Source: Streptomyces sp. NBC_01235
GTDB taxonomy: Bacteria; Actinomycetota; Actinomycetes; Streptomycetales; Streptomycetaceae
Direction of reading: 5' to 3'
DNA: 64,000 bases
Assembly (NCBI RefSeq): GCF_035989285.1
Contig: NZ_CP108513.1
Location: forward strand, 2,790,001-2,854,000
The notes below the pieces were generated by a model, which was not told the origin of the DNA, did no database searches, and saw only the letters and a list, made by a program, of their open reading frames with translations. The translations under genes were made by a program, and so were the position numbers. Positions 17,847 to 26,457 of the stretch are shown here, piece after piece; the stretch's first letter is position 1, and every line of letters starts with the position of its first letter.

Positions 17847-18452
17847 ATGGCCGGTTTCCGGAGTCTGGCGAGACAGGTGCGAGACCCCCGCTGCGATCTG
17901 GCGCTGCGGCGGTACTCCCTGCGCAAGTGCCTTGAGCGGTTCGCCCCCTACGGGCACAGGGCGACCTGGGACCATCTGTCCTCCCGGGCCGGGTTCGGAC
18001 CCGAGGACCGCTCCCCCGACCCGGCGCGGCTCGTGGCCGCGTTGGACGAGCTGGAGGAGGCGCGGGCGGTGTGGCTGGCCTACGAGGTCGAGTTCGCCGA
18101 GCGCCGCAAGAAGGAGAAGCACGACGGGCTGCGCAGGCCCGGCAGTGTGGATGACTGGCACCGGCTGACCTGGGGCGGTTTCGGCGTCGCCTGGTGCGAC
18201 GACCCGCGGCTGCACCCCCGTGAGCCGCTGGCCGAGGTACTGCGCAGGCTGATCGCCGCGTTGGAACGCGAACCGGGATCCGGCTGCCCGGTGTGCGGCG
18301 GCGAACGGCTGCCGTGGAAGTACGACCTGGATCACGAACCGTCGGCGGGTCCGGTCTGCGCGGACTGCGGAATTCTCGTACCGCGCCCGGTCCTCACGGC
18401 CGACGCCCTGGCGTACGCCAGGCGCGGACGACGACTGCTGGTGTCGGCCTGA
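17847..18452 (+). CDS. Conserved hypothetical protein with C-terminal zinc-ribbon cysteines
   Basis: 201 residues. It is a charged, helical, cytoplasmic protein ending with two Cys pairs (CPVCGGE, then CADCGI) about 25 residues apart, a likely zinc ribbon. The N-terminal part is rich in Arg and Trp (RRYSLRKCLERFAPYGHRATW). GGAGGTG precedes ATG 17847. The gene is divergent from the acylase gene and followed by a strong hairpin. I do not recognise a function; the ribbon suggests nucleic-acid or protein binding only. Confidence 0.75.
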   Translation: MAGFRSLARQVRDPRCDLALRRYSLRKCLERFAPYGHRATWDHLSSRAGFGPEDRSPDPARLVAALDELEEARAVWLAYEVEFAERRKKEKHDGLRRPGSVDDWHRLTWGGFGVAWCDDPRLHPREPLAEVLRRLIAALEREPGSGCPVCGGERLPWKYDLDHEPSAGPVCADCGILVPRPVLTADALAYARRGRRLLVSA

Positions 18453-18474
18453 CACCGGCCTGAGTTCCGCCCAA

Positions 18475-18495
18475 GGCCGGCCGACACGGCCGGCC
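18475..18495. terminator. Palindromic hairpin between convergent genes
   Basis: GGCCGGCC (18475-18482) is repeated at 18488-18495 around a GACAC loop. As GGCCGGCC is self-complementary, an 8-base stem forms on either strand. It lies 23 bases after the zinc-ribbon gene and 71 bases before the convergent gene's stop, so it may end transcription from both sides. Confidence 0.6.
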
Positions 18496-18565
18496 TGAGA
18501 GCACGGCGGGGGTGCGCCGGGGATGCCGCACCCCCTGTTTCGCCGGTTCCGGCGGCCTCCAACGC

Positions 18566-19315
18566 TCAGTTGGCGGCGGAGGCACTGGCCCAGTACGGGT
18601 GAGCCCACCGCTCGTCCCCGGGCAGCGCGAGCAGCTCGGCGCGTATCGCGAGGCCGGGCTCGCCCAGGGCGCGCAGCCGGGCGGCACCGGGCCCCGCCAG
18701 CCAGTCGCGCAGCTCCGCGACACCGACGTCCTCACTGTCGTCGTACCACCAGGTGAACGGGGAGGAGTCGGACAACAGGTCGTAGAGCCACACGTCGGTG
18801 CAGTGGGCCAGATGCGCGTCGGCGACCGGGCCTTGCGCCCACCCGTCCAGGAACGGGGTCACGGTCCGGGCGATCGTGACGCAGGTGTCGAAGACCTCGT
18901 CGACGCCATACGGCGGCGCGGGCGTCGCGAGAACGTCCTGCCACCAGGCGATCAGGAAGGCGTCGATCGCGGCGGCCTGCTCGGCCGGCCAGGAACGCCA
19001 GTCCATCCGGCTCCACCCGTGCGCCCCGTAGCCGATCGCGCCCAGGGTGCCGTCGGCCATCGCCCGTGCCGCCTGCGGCAACAGGCGCCGCATCGAGGCC
19101 GCGTGGTCGGTGAAGTGGCCGTCCACCTCGAAGAGGTAGTACTGCACCACGTCCACCGGAACATCGACGTACGGCGTGCGCAGATACGCGGTCTCCTCGG
19201 GCGCATGACAGAAGCCGCAACCGACCTCGTCCAGGCCGGCGAAGCCGTTGAAGACCGTGCCGATGTCGGCGAGAGCGGTGGCAAGGGCAGCTGAGGACAA
19301 CGGAGTTGGTCCCAT
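18566..19315 (-). CDS. Hypothetical protein divergent from the RNA ligase
   Basis: 249 residues, acidic and Trp-rich (WYDDSEDVGVAELRDWL, RMDWRSWP), with a VGCGFCHAPEE segment whose two Cys and one His could bind metal. No signal peptide or membrane segment is seen. ATG 19315 is preferred because GGAG sits five bases before it; an in-frame GTG at 19390 would add 25 residues without a clear ribosome site. It is divergent from the RNA ligase gene. I do not recognise its family. Confidence 0.7.
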   Translation of the reverse strand: MGPTPLSSAALATALADIGTVFNGFAGLDEVGCGFCHAPEETAYLRTPYVDVPVDVVQYYLFEVDGHFTDHAASMRRLLPQAARAMADGTLGAIGYGAHGWSRMDWRSWPAEQAAAIDAFLIAWWQDVLATPAPPYGVDEVFDTCVTIARTVTPFLDGWAQGPVADAHLAHCTDVWLYDLLSDSSPFTWWYDDSEDVGVAELRDWLAGPGAARLRALGEPGLAIRAELLALPGDERWAHPYWASASAAN

Positions 19316-19461
19316 CCGGACTCCGTGCGCGACGACGTCGCCGTCGGCCGAAGAGAGGGACGCTACCAGCCGCAAATCGGGTCGCTCCACCGTTTTCCGC
19401 CGGAGACAGTGGAGAGCGATGAACCCACCGGAGGCCCCACCCGTTCCCTGAAGGAGCCCTG

Positions 19462-20529
19462 ATGTCGACGCTGCGCGTCACCGCCGAAGTGCTGACCGTC
19501 CACGAACACCCCAACGCCGACGCCCTCGAACTGGCCCAGGTCGGCCTGTACCGGGCCGTCGTCGCCAAGGGCGCGTACCGCACCGGCGAGGCCGCCCTCT
19601 ACATCCCCGAACAGTCGGTGCTCCCCGCCGAGCTGGTCGAGGAGCTGGGGCTGACCGGGCGGCTGGCGGGCAGCAGGTCGGACCGGGTCAAGGCGGTGCG
19701 ACTGCGGGGCGAGCTCTCCCAGGGGATCGTGTGCCGACCGAAGGCGCTGGCCGACGTCGACCTGACACGGGCGGCGGCGGAGGGCACCGACTTCGCGGAG
19801 CGGCTCGGCATCGTCAAGTGGGTGCCGCCGATCCCGCCGACCATGAACGGCGACGTCGAGGCGGCACCGGATCTGCTGCCGTGGGTCGACATCGAGAACA
19901 TCCAGCGCTACCCCGACATCTTCGAACCCGGCGAGCCCGTCGTCGTGACCGAGAAACTGCACGGCTCGGCATGCCTGCTGACCTACGTGGCGGACGACGA
20001 GCGGGTGTACGTCTCCTCGAAGGGCTTCGGCGCGAAGTCCCTCGCCCTGGCGGAGGACCCGCGCAACCTGTACTGGCGGGCGATACGCGGCCACGGCGTC
20101 GCCGAGGCGGCCTCCCGCCTCGCCGCGCGACTGGGCGCCCGCCGGATCGGCGTCTTCGGCGAGGTGTACGGCGCGGGTGTGCAGGACCTCACCTACGGCG
20201 CGGACGGCCGCCGGGACACCCTCGGGTACGCGGTGTTCGACGTGTCGGCGGAGATCGACGGCACGGTCCGCTGGCTGGACGCGGCCGAACTGCTCGACGG
20301 GGAGCTGCCGTTGGTCCCCCGCCTCTTCGAGGGCCCGTACGACAGCGAACGGATCCTGGACATCGCGACCGGCCGCGAGACGGTGTCCGGCCGCGGGCTG
20401 CACCTGCGCGAGGGAGTGGTGATCCGACCGTCGGTCGAGCGGTACAGCCCGGTGACGGGCGGAAGGACGATCGCCAAGGCGGTCAGCGGCGCCTACCTGA
20501 CCCGAAAGGGCGGAACCGAGTACGAGTAG
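19462..20529 (+). CDS. ATP-dependent RNA ligase, DRB0094 type
   Basis: 355 residues. An N-terminal OB-like domain (about 1-125, starting STLRVTAEVLTVHEHPNADAL) precedes a nucleotidyltransferase domain. Motif I is TEKLHGSACLL with Lys165 as the AMP-accepting residue. Later segments fit the other ligase motifs: RIGVFGEVYGAGVQ (motif III), LREGVVIRP (motif IV) and GRTIAKAVSG (motif V). This order and length match the Deinococcus ligase that seals nicked RNA, a family known for RNA repair. The start follows AAGGAGC. A hairpin follows the stop. Its RNA substrate here is unknown. Confidence 0.88.
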   Translation: MSTLRVTAEVLTVHEHPNADALELAQVGLYRAVVAKGAYRTGEAALYIPEQSVLPAELVEELGLTGRLAGSRSDRVKAVRLRGELSQGIVCRPKALADVDLTRAAAEGTDFAERLGIVKWVPPIPPTMNGDVEAAPDLLPWVDIENIQRYPDIFEPGEPVVVTEKLHGSACLLTYVADDERVYVSSKGFGAKSLALAEDPRNLYWRAIRGHGVAEAASRLAARLGARRIGVFGEVYGAGVQDLTYGADGRRDTLGYAVFDVSAEIDGTVRWLDAAELLDGELPLVPRLFEGPYDSERILDIATGRETVSGRGLHLREGVVIRPSVERYSPVTGGRTIAKAVSGAYLTRKGGTEYE

Positions 20530-20541
20530 GAGCACGCGCCA

Positions 20542-20571
20542 CGCTCCCGAGCCCGCAGACGGCCGGGAGCG
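20542..20571 (+). terminator. Hairpin after the RNA ligase gene
   Basis: CGCTCCCG (20542-20549) and CGGGAGCG (20564-20571) pair perfectly around a 14-base loop. It lies 13 bases after the ligase stop and 31 bases before the stop of the convergent soxR gene, so it may serve both. Confidence 0.5.
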
Positions 20572-20601
20572 GGGCGGCCCGCCGACCGCCCCGAGGCGCT
20601 C

Positions 20602-21087
20602 TCAGCGCTCCCGGCAAGCGCGGCCACGATCGCTCGACTCCACCAACAACCGTGACCCGGAGGCCCGTTCACCGAACACGTCGTCCGGATTGGACAGCAC
20701 GCACGTGGCGAGGGACAGGCAGCCGCAGCCGATGCAGTCGGTGAGGTGATCGCGGAGCCGGTTGAGCTGCTTGATGCGCTCGTCCAGCTCCGCGCGCCAC
20801 GCCTGCGAGAGGCGGGCCCAGTCCTCACGGGTCGGCGTGCGCTCCTCGGGAAGTTCGGCGAGGGCCTCGCGAATGGTGGCCAGAGGGATGCCGACCCGCT
20901 GCGCCGCGCGGACGAAGGCGACACGGCGCAGCGTGTCACGGTGGTAGCGGCGCTGGTTGCCCGACGTGCGGCGGCTGCTGATCAGGCCCTTGGACTCGTA
21001 GAAGTGCAGGGCGGAGACGGCGGCGCCGCTGCGCGCGGCGAGCTGGCCGACCGTGAGCTCGTGGATCTTCTCGGGAATCTGCGGCAC
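20602..21087 (-). CDS. soxR: Redox-sensitive MerR-family activator SoxR
   Basis: 161 residues. The MerR helix-turn-helix is at the N-terminus ([20 protein letters not shown], then [18 protein letters not shown]), a dimerisation helix follows, and the [2Fe-2S] cluster Cys are in [12 protein letters not shown] (C-x2-C-x-C-x5-C). The cluster is oxidised by redox-active compounds and switches on target promoters; in Streptomyces these respond to secreted pigments. GTG 21087 gives the N-terminus [11 protein letters not shown] expected for Streptomyces SoxR. The ribosome site is poor. No target promoter was recognised in the window. Confidence 0.93.
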   Translation of the reverse strand: MPQIPEKIHELTVGQLAARSGAAVSALHFYESKGLISSRRTSGNQRRYHRDTLRRVAFVRAAQRVGIPLATIREALAELPEERTPTREDWARLSQAWRAELDERIKQLNRLRDHLTDCIGCGCLSLATCVLSNPDDVFGERASGSRLLVESSDRGRACRER

Positions 21088-21152
21088 CCCTCGAACCCTA
21101 CCCACCTGGTCACACCCCGGGCCCGTTGACATCGACCCCGCACCCCACCATG

Positions 21153-21168
21153 CTAAGCAGTTGCTTAG
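21153..21168. promoter_or_regulatory. Perfect 7-2-7 palindrome before the MaoC gene
   Basis: CTAAGCA (21153-21159), GT, TGCTTAG (21162-21168) form an exact inverted repeat 51 bases before the MaoC start and between divergent soxR and MaoC. TetR-family regulators of fatty-acid genes bind sites like this. The TetR at 21705-22331 is the nearest candidate, and its own upstream region carries a related GAGCGCTCGCTTAG at about 22381-22394. Confidence 0.6.
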
Positions 21169-21218
21169 ACCTATGACACGGTGACATGGGCAATGCGTGA
21201 CGCGAGAGGGCCACAGAC

Positions 21219-21680
21219 ATGGCAGAGCCGAGGATCTTCACGTCCGCCGACGACCTGAGGGCGGCGGTGGGCGAGCAGCTGGGACACACCGACTGGCTGG
21301 AGGTCGACCAGAAGCGGATCGACCTCTTCGCGGAGGCCACCGGCGACCACCAGTGGATCCACGTCGACCCGGAGAAGGCCGCCGCCGGCCCCTTCGGCAC
21401 CACCATCGCGCACGGCTACCTCACCCTCTCCCTGCTGCCGCTCTTCGGCCCCCAGCTGATCAAGGTCGAGGGCGTGAAGATGGGCGTCAACTACGGGACG
21501 AACAAGGTGCGCTTCCCCGCTCCCGTCCCCGTCGGCTCGCGCCTGCGCGCCACGGCGACGATCACCGGCGTCGACGACGTACCGGGCGGCGTCCAGGTCG
21601 CCGTCGCCTTCACCGTGGAGCGCGAGGGCGGGGACAAGCCGGTCTGCGTGGCGGAGTCGGTGTCCCGCTACTACGTCTGA
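21219..21680 (+). CDS. MaoC-type (R)-enoyl-CoA hydratase
   Basis: 153 residues forming one hot-dog domain. The hydratase 2 motif is clear: [33 protein letters not shown] in two parts, with Asp and His of [11 protein letters not shown] as the catalytic pair. The enzyme hydrates trans-2-enoyl-CoA to (R)-3-hydroxyacyl-CoA. GAGAGGG precedes ATG 21219. It is convergent with the TetR gene and has a palindromic operator upstream, so it is probably controlled by acyl-CoA supply. Confidence 0.92.
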   Translation: MAEPRIFTSADDLRAAVGEQLGHTDWLEVDQKRIDLFAEATGDHQWIHVDPEKAAAGPFGTTIAHGYLTLSLLPLFGPQLIKVEGVKMGVNYGTNKVRFPAPVPVGSRLRATATITGVDDVPGGVQVAVAFTVEREGGDKPVCVAESVSRYYV

Positions 21681-21704
21681 ACCACCCCGAGGGCCGGCGC
21701 GCGG

Positions 21705-22331
21705 CTACTTCGCCGCGCCCACCATCCGCAGCACGAGGTCGGCGTACAGCGCGCCGACCTCGTCGGGCGTGCGGGGCCCGTCGATGTTGAACCAGCGGGC
21801 CACGTCGATACAGAGGGACAGCACGGCCAGCGTCGTGCCGTGCACGTCCGGCACGTCGAACTCGCCGCTCGCCACGCCGTCCTCGATGATCCCGCGCACC
21901 TCGGCGTCGACCTTGTGGCGCAGGTCGAGGATCTCCGCGCGGGCTTCGGGGCCGAGCGCGTCCAGTTCGTACTGGACGACCCGTGCCGTGGTGCGCCGCC
22001 CGGCGTGCCAGCGGACGAAGGAGCTCACGGCCTCCGCGAGCCGCTTGGTGGCGTCCCCCTCACCGGCGGCCGCCGTGCGCAGGATGTCCAGCGCCCGGTC
22101 GTGGCCGATCCGGCTGATGCGGTGGAGCAGCTCTTCCTTGGTCTTGTAGTGGATGTAGAGGGCGGCCGGGCTCATCCCCGCGCGGCCCGCGATGTCGCGG
22201 GTCGTCGTCGCGTGGTAGCCGCGCTCGGCGAAGGCCTCCACGGCCGCGACGAGCAGTCGCCGGGCCGCGTCAGGGGTGACCTCTTCCCACGGCTCGATCT
22301 CGCCGCCGGCCGTCTCCTTCGCCGTACTCAT
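21705..22331 (-). CDS. TetR family regulator of lipid genes
   Basis: 208 residues. The HTH reads LLVAAVEAFAERGYHATTTR, DIAGRAGMSPAALYIHYKTK, EELL. The C-terminal ligand domain is helical (RVVQYELDALGPEARAEI), a KstR2-like type known to sense CoA thioesters. GAGAGGGG precedes ATG 22331. It is convergent with MaoC and sits near an acyl-CoA dehydrogenase. The likely operators are the palindrome at 21153 and the site upstream of its own start. The ligand is inferred. Confidence 0.88.
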   Translation of the reverse strand: MSTAKETAGGEIEPWEEVTPDAARRLLVAAVEAFAERGYHATTTRDIAGRAGMSPAALYIHYKTKEELLHRISRIGHDRALDILRTAAAGEGDATKRLAEAVSSFVRWHAGRRTTARVVQYELDALGPEARAEILDLRHKVDAEVRGIIEDGVASGEFDVPDVHGTTLAVLSLCIDVARWFNIDGPRTPDEVGALYADLVLRMVGAAK

Positions 22332-22403
22332 CGCTGACTCGCCCCTCTCGATACAGGAGGTACACCATACCGCCGAAGGTGAGCGCTCGCTTAGAGTGCC
22401 CGC

Positions 22404-22646
22404 TCAGAGCTTTTCGAAGGGGCTGTACACCCGGGCCGCCGCGTCCTGCTTGTCCCTGATCACCTTGGCCAGGGTGAACGCGGACGTGACGAGGTAGAGG
22501 ACGGCGATCGCGAGGAAGGCACGCACCCAGGCGTCGGCGTTCAGCTTGAAGATGCCGATGGCGGTCGCCGCCATGGCCACGGCGAACGACGCGACCGCCT
22601 GGCCGTAGAAGGCGGCGGTGTTCTGCTTGACCGGTGTCTCACTCAT
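22404..22646 (-). CDS. Small YiaA/YiaB-type inner membrane protein
   Basis: 80 residues with two transmembrane helices (about FYGQAVASFAVAMAATAIGI and AWVRAFLAIAVLYLVTSAFT), short charged ends, and a conserved FTLAKVIRDK segment after helix 2. ATG 22646 (MSETPVKQNTAAF) matches the usual family start. The function of the family is not established. It lies upstream of TetR on the same strand. Confidence 0.8.
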   Translation of the reverse strand: MSETPVKQNTAAFYGQAVASFAVAMAATAIGIFKLNADAWVRAFLAIAVLYLVTSAFTLAKVIRDKQDAAARVYSPFEKL

Positions 22647-22705
22647 GGACGGAAGCTTCGCCGGACGAGGCCGCCGCCACATCCGTCCACGTACTCACGA
22701 CGTAC

Positions 22706-23860
22706 TCAGAACGCCGAAACCCCCGTCAGCGCGCGCCCGATGAGCAGCTTCTGGATCTGGCTGGTGCCCTCGTAGAGGGTCATCACACGGGCGTCGCGCA
22801 GGAGTTTGCCCGCCGGGTACTCGTCGATGTATCCGTAGCCGCCGAAGACCTGGAGGGCGTTGTTGGCGGCGCGGACGGCGGCCTCCGAGGCGAAGAGCTT
22901 GGCCTTGGAGGACTCGGTGGCGAACGGCAGGCCCCGGTCGACGAGGTCGGCGACCCGCCAGGTCAGCAGCCGGGCCGCGTCGACGTCCACGGCGATGTCG
23001 CTGATCAGCTCCTGGACCAGCTGGTGGTGAGCGATGGTCTTCCCGAACTGCTCCCGCTCCCCCGCGTACCGCACCGCCGCGTCCAGGGCGGCCTGCGCTA
23101 TGCCGACGCAGCCCGCCGCGACCGACATCCGGCCCTTGGCGAGCGCCGACATGGCGACGGAGAAGCCCTTGCCCTCGGGCGCCAGCATCGCGGAGGCGGG
23201 GACCCGGACGTCGTCCAGGACCAGTTCGGCGGTCGCCTGGCCGCGCAGACCGAGCTTGCCGTGGATGGCGCGGCGGCTCAGCCCCGGGGTGTCGGCCGGG
23301 ACGAGGAACGCGGAGACACCCTTGTGACCCGGCGCGTCGGTCGAGCGGGCGAACAGCAGCACGACGTCGGCCCAGGTGCCGTTCGTGATGAACATCTTGG
23401 TGCCGTTGATGACGTAGTCGTCGCCGTCGCGCACCGCCCGTGTGGAGAGGTTCCCGGCGTCCGAACCGGTACCGGGCTCGGTCAGACCGAAGCAGCCGAC
23501 GTACTCGCCGGACGTCAGCCCCGGCAGCCAGCGCCGCTTCTGCTCCTCGTTCCCCCAGGCCGCGACGGTCTTGGCGACCAGGCCGAGCGAGACGGACACG
23601 ATCCCGCGCACGGACGAGTCCCCGCGCCCCAGCTCCTCCGTGACCAGGCAGTACGCGAGATGGTCGCCGCCCGAGCCGCCGTACTCCTCGTCGACGGTCA
23701 GACCGAGGAAGCCGACCTCGCCGAGCTTCTTGACGACGGACCGGTCGACCTCCTCCGCGCGGTCCCAGGCGATGACGTGCGGGGCGATCTCGCGGTCCAC
23801 GAACTCCCTGGCGAGCCGTCGGACGGCCACCTGCTCCTCGCTGAGCCCCAGGTTCACCAC
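22706..23860 (-). CDS. Acyl-CoA dehydrogenase
   Basis: 384 residues, full length for the family. FAD-binding signatures are CFGLTEPGTGSDAGNLSTRA and the FITNGTWADV stretch. The catalytic Glu is Glu364 in TLYEGTSQIQKLLIGR, the short-chain type position. It makes trans-2-enoyl-CoA and passes electrons to ETF. GTG 23860 or 23857 serves as the start, with GGGGTGA upstream. It is divergent from a TetR gene across a 76-base gap holding the operator at 23891-23909. MaoC nearby could act on its product. Confidence 0.93.
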   Translation of the reverse strand: MVNLGLSEEQVAVRRLAREFVDREIAPHVIAWDRAEEVDRSVVKKLGEVGFLGLTVDEEYGGSGGDHLAYCLVTEELGRGDSSVRGIVSVSLGLVAKTVAAWGNEEQKRRWLPGLTSGEYVGCFGLTEPGTGSDAGNLSTRAVRDGDDYVINGTKMFITNGTWADVVLLFARSTDAPGHKGVSAFLVPADTPGLSRRAIHGKLGLRGQATAELVLDDVRVPASAMLAPEGKGFSVAMSALAKGRMSVAAGCVGIAQAALDAAVRYAGEREQFGKTIAHHQLVQELISDIAVDVDAARLLTWRVADLVDRGLPFATESSKAKLFASEAAVRAANNALQVFGGYGYIDEYPAGKLLRDARVMTLYEGTSQIQKLLIGRALTGVSAF

Positions 23861-23890
23861 GAGATCACCCCACAGAGGAAGTCGGACTTT

Positions 23891-23909
23891 AAATTAGCAC
23901 TGCTAGTTT
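23891..23909. promoter_or_regulatory. TetR operator between ACAD and TetR genes
   Basis: AAATTAGCACTGCTAGTTT contains the exact palindrome TAGCA-C-TGCTA (23895-23905). It lies 28 bases before the TetR ATG and 31 bases before the dehydrogenase start. The site at 30484-30502 before the aldehyde dehydrogenase matches at 14 of 19 positions, so one regulator could bind both. Confidence 0.6.
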
Positions 23910-23936
23910 CTGTTGCGCAGCCCTACTATGTGCGCC

Positions 23937-24578
23937 ATGGCCCGACCGCGCAAGCCCCTCCTCAGCACCGACCGGATCGTCGAGACCGCACGGACGCTCG
24001 TGGACGCGGAGGGTCTGGCCGCCGTCTCCACGCGCAGGCTCGCCGCGGAGCTGGGGGTGAGCGGCCCCTCGCTGTACAACCACTTCCGCACCAAGGACGA
24101 GATCCTGGAGGCCGTCGCCGACTCGGTGAGCGCCCAGGTCGACCTGTCGATGTTCGAGGACGGCCGGGAGTGGCGGACCGCGCTGCACGACTGGGCCCTC
24201 TCCTACCGGGCGGCCCTGCGCGACCACCCGAACATCGTCCCGGTGCTCGCCCAGGGCCCCGGCCGCCGTCCCGCCGGACTGCGCCTCGCCGACGCGGTGT
24301 ACGGCGCCATGGTCCGCGCCGGGTGGCCGCCGTCGCAGGCCACCTCCATCGGCGCGCTGATGCGGTACTTCGTCATGGGCTCCGCGCTCGGCTCGTTCGC
24401 CGGCGGATTCGTCGACGACAGAGCCGCCTACGACCCCGCCGACTACCCGCACCTGGGACAGGCCCACCTCCTCGCCGAGCAGCAGGAGAAGATCGACGAG
24501 CGGGCGTTCGAGACCGGGCTGCGGGCACTGCTGGACGGGCTGGCGCAGCAGTACGAGCAGGTGCCGCGCCCGGCGTAG
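23937..24578 (+). CDS. TetR family regulator, TetR C-terminal type
   Basis: 213 residues from ATG 23937 (MARPRKPLLSTDRIVETART). The HTH is LVDAEGLAAVSTRRLAAELG with VSGPSLYNHFRTKDEIL. The C-terminal part (YRAALRDHPNIVPVLAQGPG) resembles the TetR_C core. Earlier in-frame ATGs at 23913 and 23928 have no better ribosome site and would cover the operator flank. It is divergent from the acyl-CoA dehydrogenase and probably represses both itself and that gene. Confidence 0.88.
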   Translation: MARPRKPLLSTDRIVETARTLVDAEGLAAVSTRRLAAELGVSGPSLYNHFRTKDEILEAVADSVSAQVDLSMFEDGREWRTALHDWALSYRAALRDHPNIVPVLAQGPGRRPAGLRLADAVYGAMVRAGWPPSQATSIGALMRYFVMGSALGSFAGGFVDDRAAYDPADYPHLGQAHLLAEQQEKIDERAFETGLRALLDGLAQQYEQVPRPA

Positions 24579-24623
24579 ACGGTTCGGCGGGCGCCGAAGT
24601 GTCCGTGGCGCATGCTGGGACGC

Positions 24624-25388
24624 ATGACCACCAGGGACGCACGGGCGCCGGGACTGGCCGCACTCGCCGGGCTCGTCGCCGACGAGACACGGGCCGTGTG
24701 CCTGCTGGCGCTGCTCGACGGGCGGGCATGGACCGCCGGCGAGCTGGCCCGGCACGCGGGCGTGGCCGCGTCGACGCTGAGCGAGCACCTGGGCAAGCTG
24801 GTCGCGGGCGGGCTGCTGGCCGAGGAACGACAGGGGCGGCACCGGTACGTGCGCCTCGCCGACACGCGGGTCGCCCAGCTCGTGGAGGACCTGGCCGCCC
24901 AGGTGGCCCCGGACCCCGCCCACCGGCCGCGCACCTTGCGCGCCTCCAACGCCGGTTCGGCGATGGCCCGGGCCCGCACCTGCTACGACCACCTGGCCGG
25001 CCGGCTCGGCATCGTCCTCACCGACGCCCTCACGACACGCGGACTGCTGAGCGCGGCAGGACTCCCGGAAGGGTCCGGACCACCCCGGCGACGGACGTCC
25101 CGGGAGCGGGCCACCGGGTTCGTGCTGACCGAGGCGGGGCTGGGGTGGTTCGAGGGCAGCGGCATCGCGCTCGACCGCGGGACGCGCCGACCGCTCGCCC
25201 GCGCCTGCCTCGACTGGACCGAGCGCCGCCCCCACCTCGCGGGCGCCGCCGGCGCGGCCCTGTGCCGGCACGTCCTCGACGCGGGGTGGTGCGTGCGCAT
25301 CGGCTCCGAGCGGGCCGTGAAGGTGACGGCAAAGGGCGAGCGGGCGCTGACCGAACTGCTCGGCATCGAACTGGAGACGCTGCGCTGA
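24624..25388 (+). CDS. ArsR-type winged-helix transcriptional regulator
   Basis: 254 residues. The N-terminal winged helix shows ALAGLVADETRAVCLLALLD and TAGELARHAGVAASTLSEHLGKL, the classic ArsR recognition helix. The remaining ~150 residues (RTCYDHLAGRLGIVLTDALT) form a second domain found in many actinobacterial ArsR-like proteins, not a metal site. The two Cys seen do not form an ArsR metal motif. A second in-frame ATG at 24612 exists. It lies upstream of the EamA gene on the same strand and may regulate it. Confidence 0.82.
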   Translation: MTTRDARAPGLAALAGLVADETRAVCLLALLDGRAWTAGELARHAGVAASTLSEHLGKLVAGGLLAEERQGRHRYVRLADTRVAQLVEDLAAQVAPDPAHRPRTLRASNAGSAMARARTCYDHLAGRLGIVLTDALTTRGLLSAAGLPEGSGPPRRRTSRERATGFVLTEAGLGWFEGSGIALDRGTRRPLARACLDWTERRPHLAGAAGAALCRHVLDAGWCVRIGSERAVKVTAKGERALTELLGIELETLR

Positions 25389-25494
25389 CCTGCGCGGGTA
25401 CCGCCCCGCACAGCGCCCTCCGGCGGCGCCGACGCCAACCCCTCGTCCGAAATCCGCGAGCCTTCCAGCCGCTTCCTTCCTAGCCTCGAGGACC

Positions 25495-26457
25495 ATGATG
25501 AACCGCCCACGGCGTACCGAACGTCGTCCAGAGTTGCTCGCCGCCGGGGCCGCCACGGTCACCGTCGTGTTGTGGGCCTCCGCCTTCGTGTCGATCCGCA
25601 GCGCGGGCGACGCGTACTCGCCGGGCGCGCTGGCGCTCGGGAGGCTGGTCTGCGGTGCGGTGGTGCTGGGGGCCATCTGGGCGGTCCGGCGGGAAGGGTG
25701 GCCCCCGAGGTCCGCATGGCGCGGGACAGCCGTGTCGGGTGTGCTGTGGTTCGGGTTCTACATGGTCGTGCTCAACTGGGGCGAGCAGCAGGTGGACGCG
25801 GGGACGGCGGCTCTGGTGGTCAACATCGGGCCGATCCTCGTCGCGTTGCTCGGCGCACGGCTGCTCGGTGACGTGATGCCGCCGCGGCTGCTGGCGGGGA
25901 TGGCGGTGTCGTTCGCGGGCGCGGTCGCGGTGGGGATGTCGATGTCGGGCGAGGGCGGGTCGTCGGTGCTCGGGGTGGTGCTGTGTCTGCTCGCCGCCGT
26001 CGGCTACGCGTGCGGAGTCGTCGCGCAGAAGCCCGCCCTGGCCCGGGCGAGCGCGCTTCAGGTGACGACGTTCGGGTGCCTGGTCGGGGCGGTGGTGTGT
26101 CTGCCGTTCTCCGGGCAGTTGGTGCACGAGGCGGCCGACGCGCCTGTCTCCGCGACGCTCAACATGGTCTACCTCGGGGTCTTTCCGACCGCGCTCGCCT
26201 TCACCACGTGGGCGTACGCCCTGGCCAGGACGACCGCGAGCCGCATGGGAGCGACCACGTACGCGGTGCCCGCGCTGGTCGTCCTGATGTCGTGGCTGGC
26301 ACTGGGCGAGGTGCCGGGGCCGCTCACCCTGGCGGGCGGCGCGCTGTGTCTGGCGGGTGTGGCGGTGTCGCGGTCGCGGCCCTGGGCAGCGGCACGGGCC
26401 GCGGCGCCGGAGACGACTCCGCAGCCGCGGCCCGAGCCCGCGCCGGACTCAGTGTGA
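25495..26457 (+). CDS. EamA/DMT-family drug or metabolite exporter
   Basis: 320 residues with about ten transmembrane helices arranged as two EamA repeats. The first runs from VTVVLWASAFVSIRSAG and the second from GVVLCLLAAVGYACGVVAQK. LNMVYLGVFPTALAFTTWAY is typical of the second repeat. A Pro-rich cytoplasmic tail ends the protein. The substrate is unknown. Its stop overlaps the convergent MHS transporter by nine bases. It is downstream of the ArsR-type regulator. Confidence 0.88.
   Translation: MMNRPRRTERRPELLAAGAATVTVVLWASAFVSIRSAGDAYSPGALALGRLVCGAVVLGAIWAVRREGWPPRSAWRGTAVSGVLWFGFYMVVLNWGEQQVDAGTAALVVNIGPILVALLGARLLGDVMPPRLLAGMAVSFAGAVAVGMSMSGEGGSSVLGVVLCLLAAVGYACGVVAQKPALARASALQVTTFGCLVGAVVCLPFSGQLVHEAADAPVSATLNMVYLGVFPTALAFTTWAYALARTTASRMGATTYAVPALVVLMSWLALGEVPGPLTLAGGALCLAGVAVSRSRPWAAARAAAPETTPQPRPEPAPDSV

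Noticed and set aside
22634..25483. A 949-codon plus-strand frame spanning several genes
   Set aside because: It crosses the acyl-CoA dehydrogenase in antisense and reads TetR and ArsR genes out of frame; the composition is an antisense shadow.
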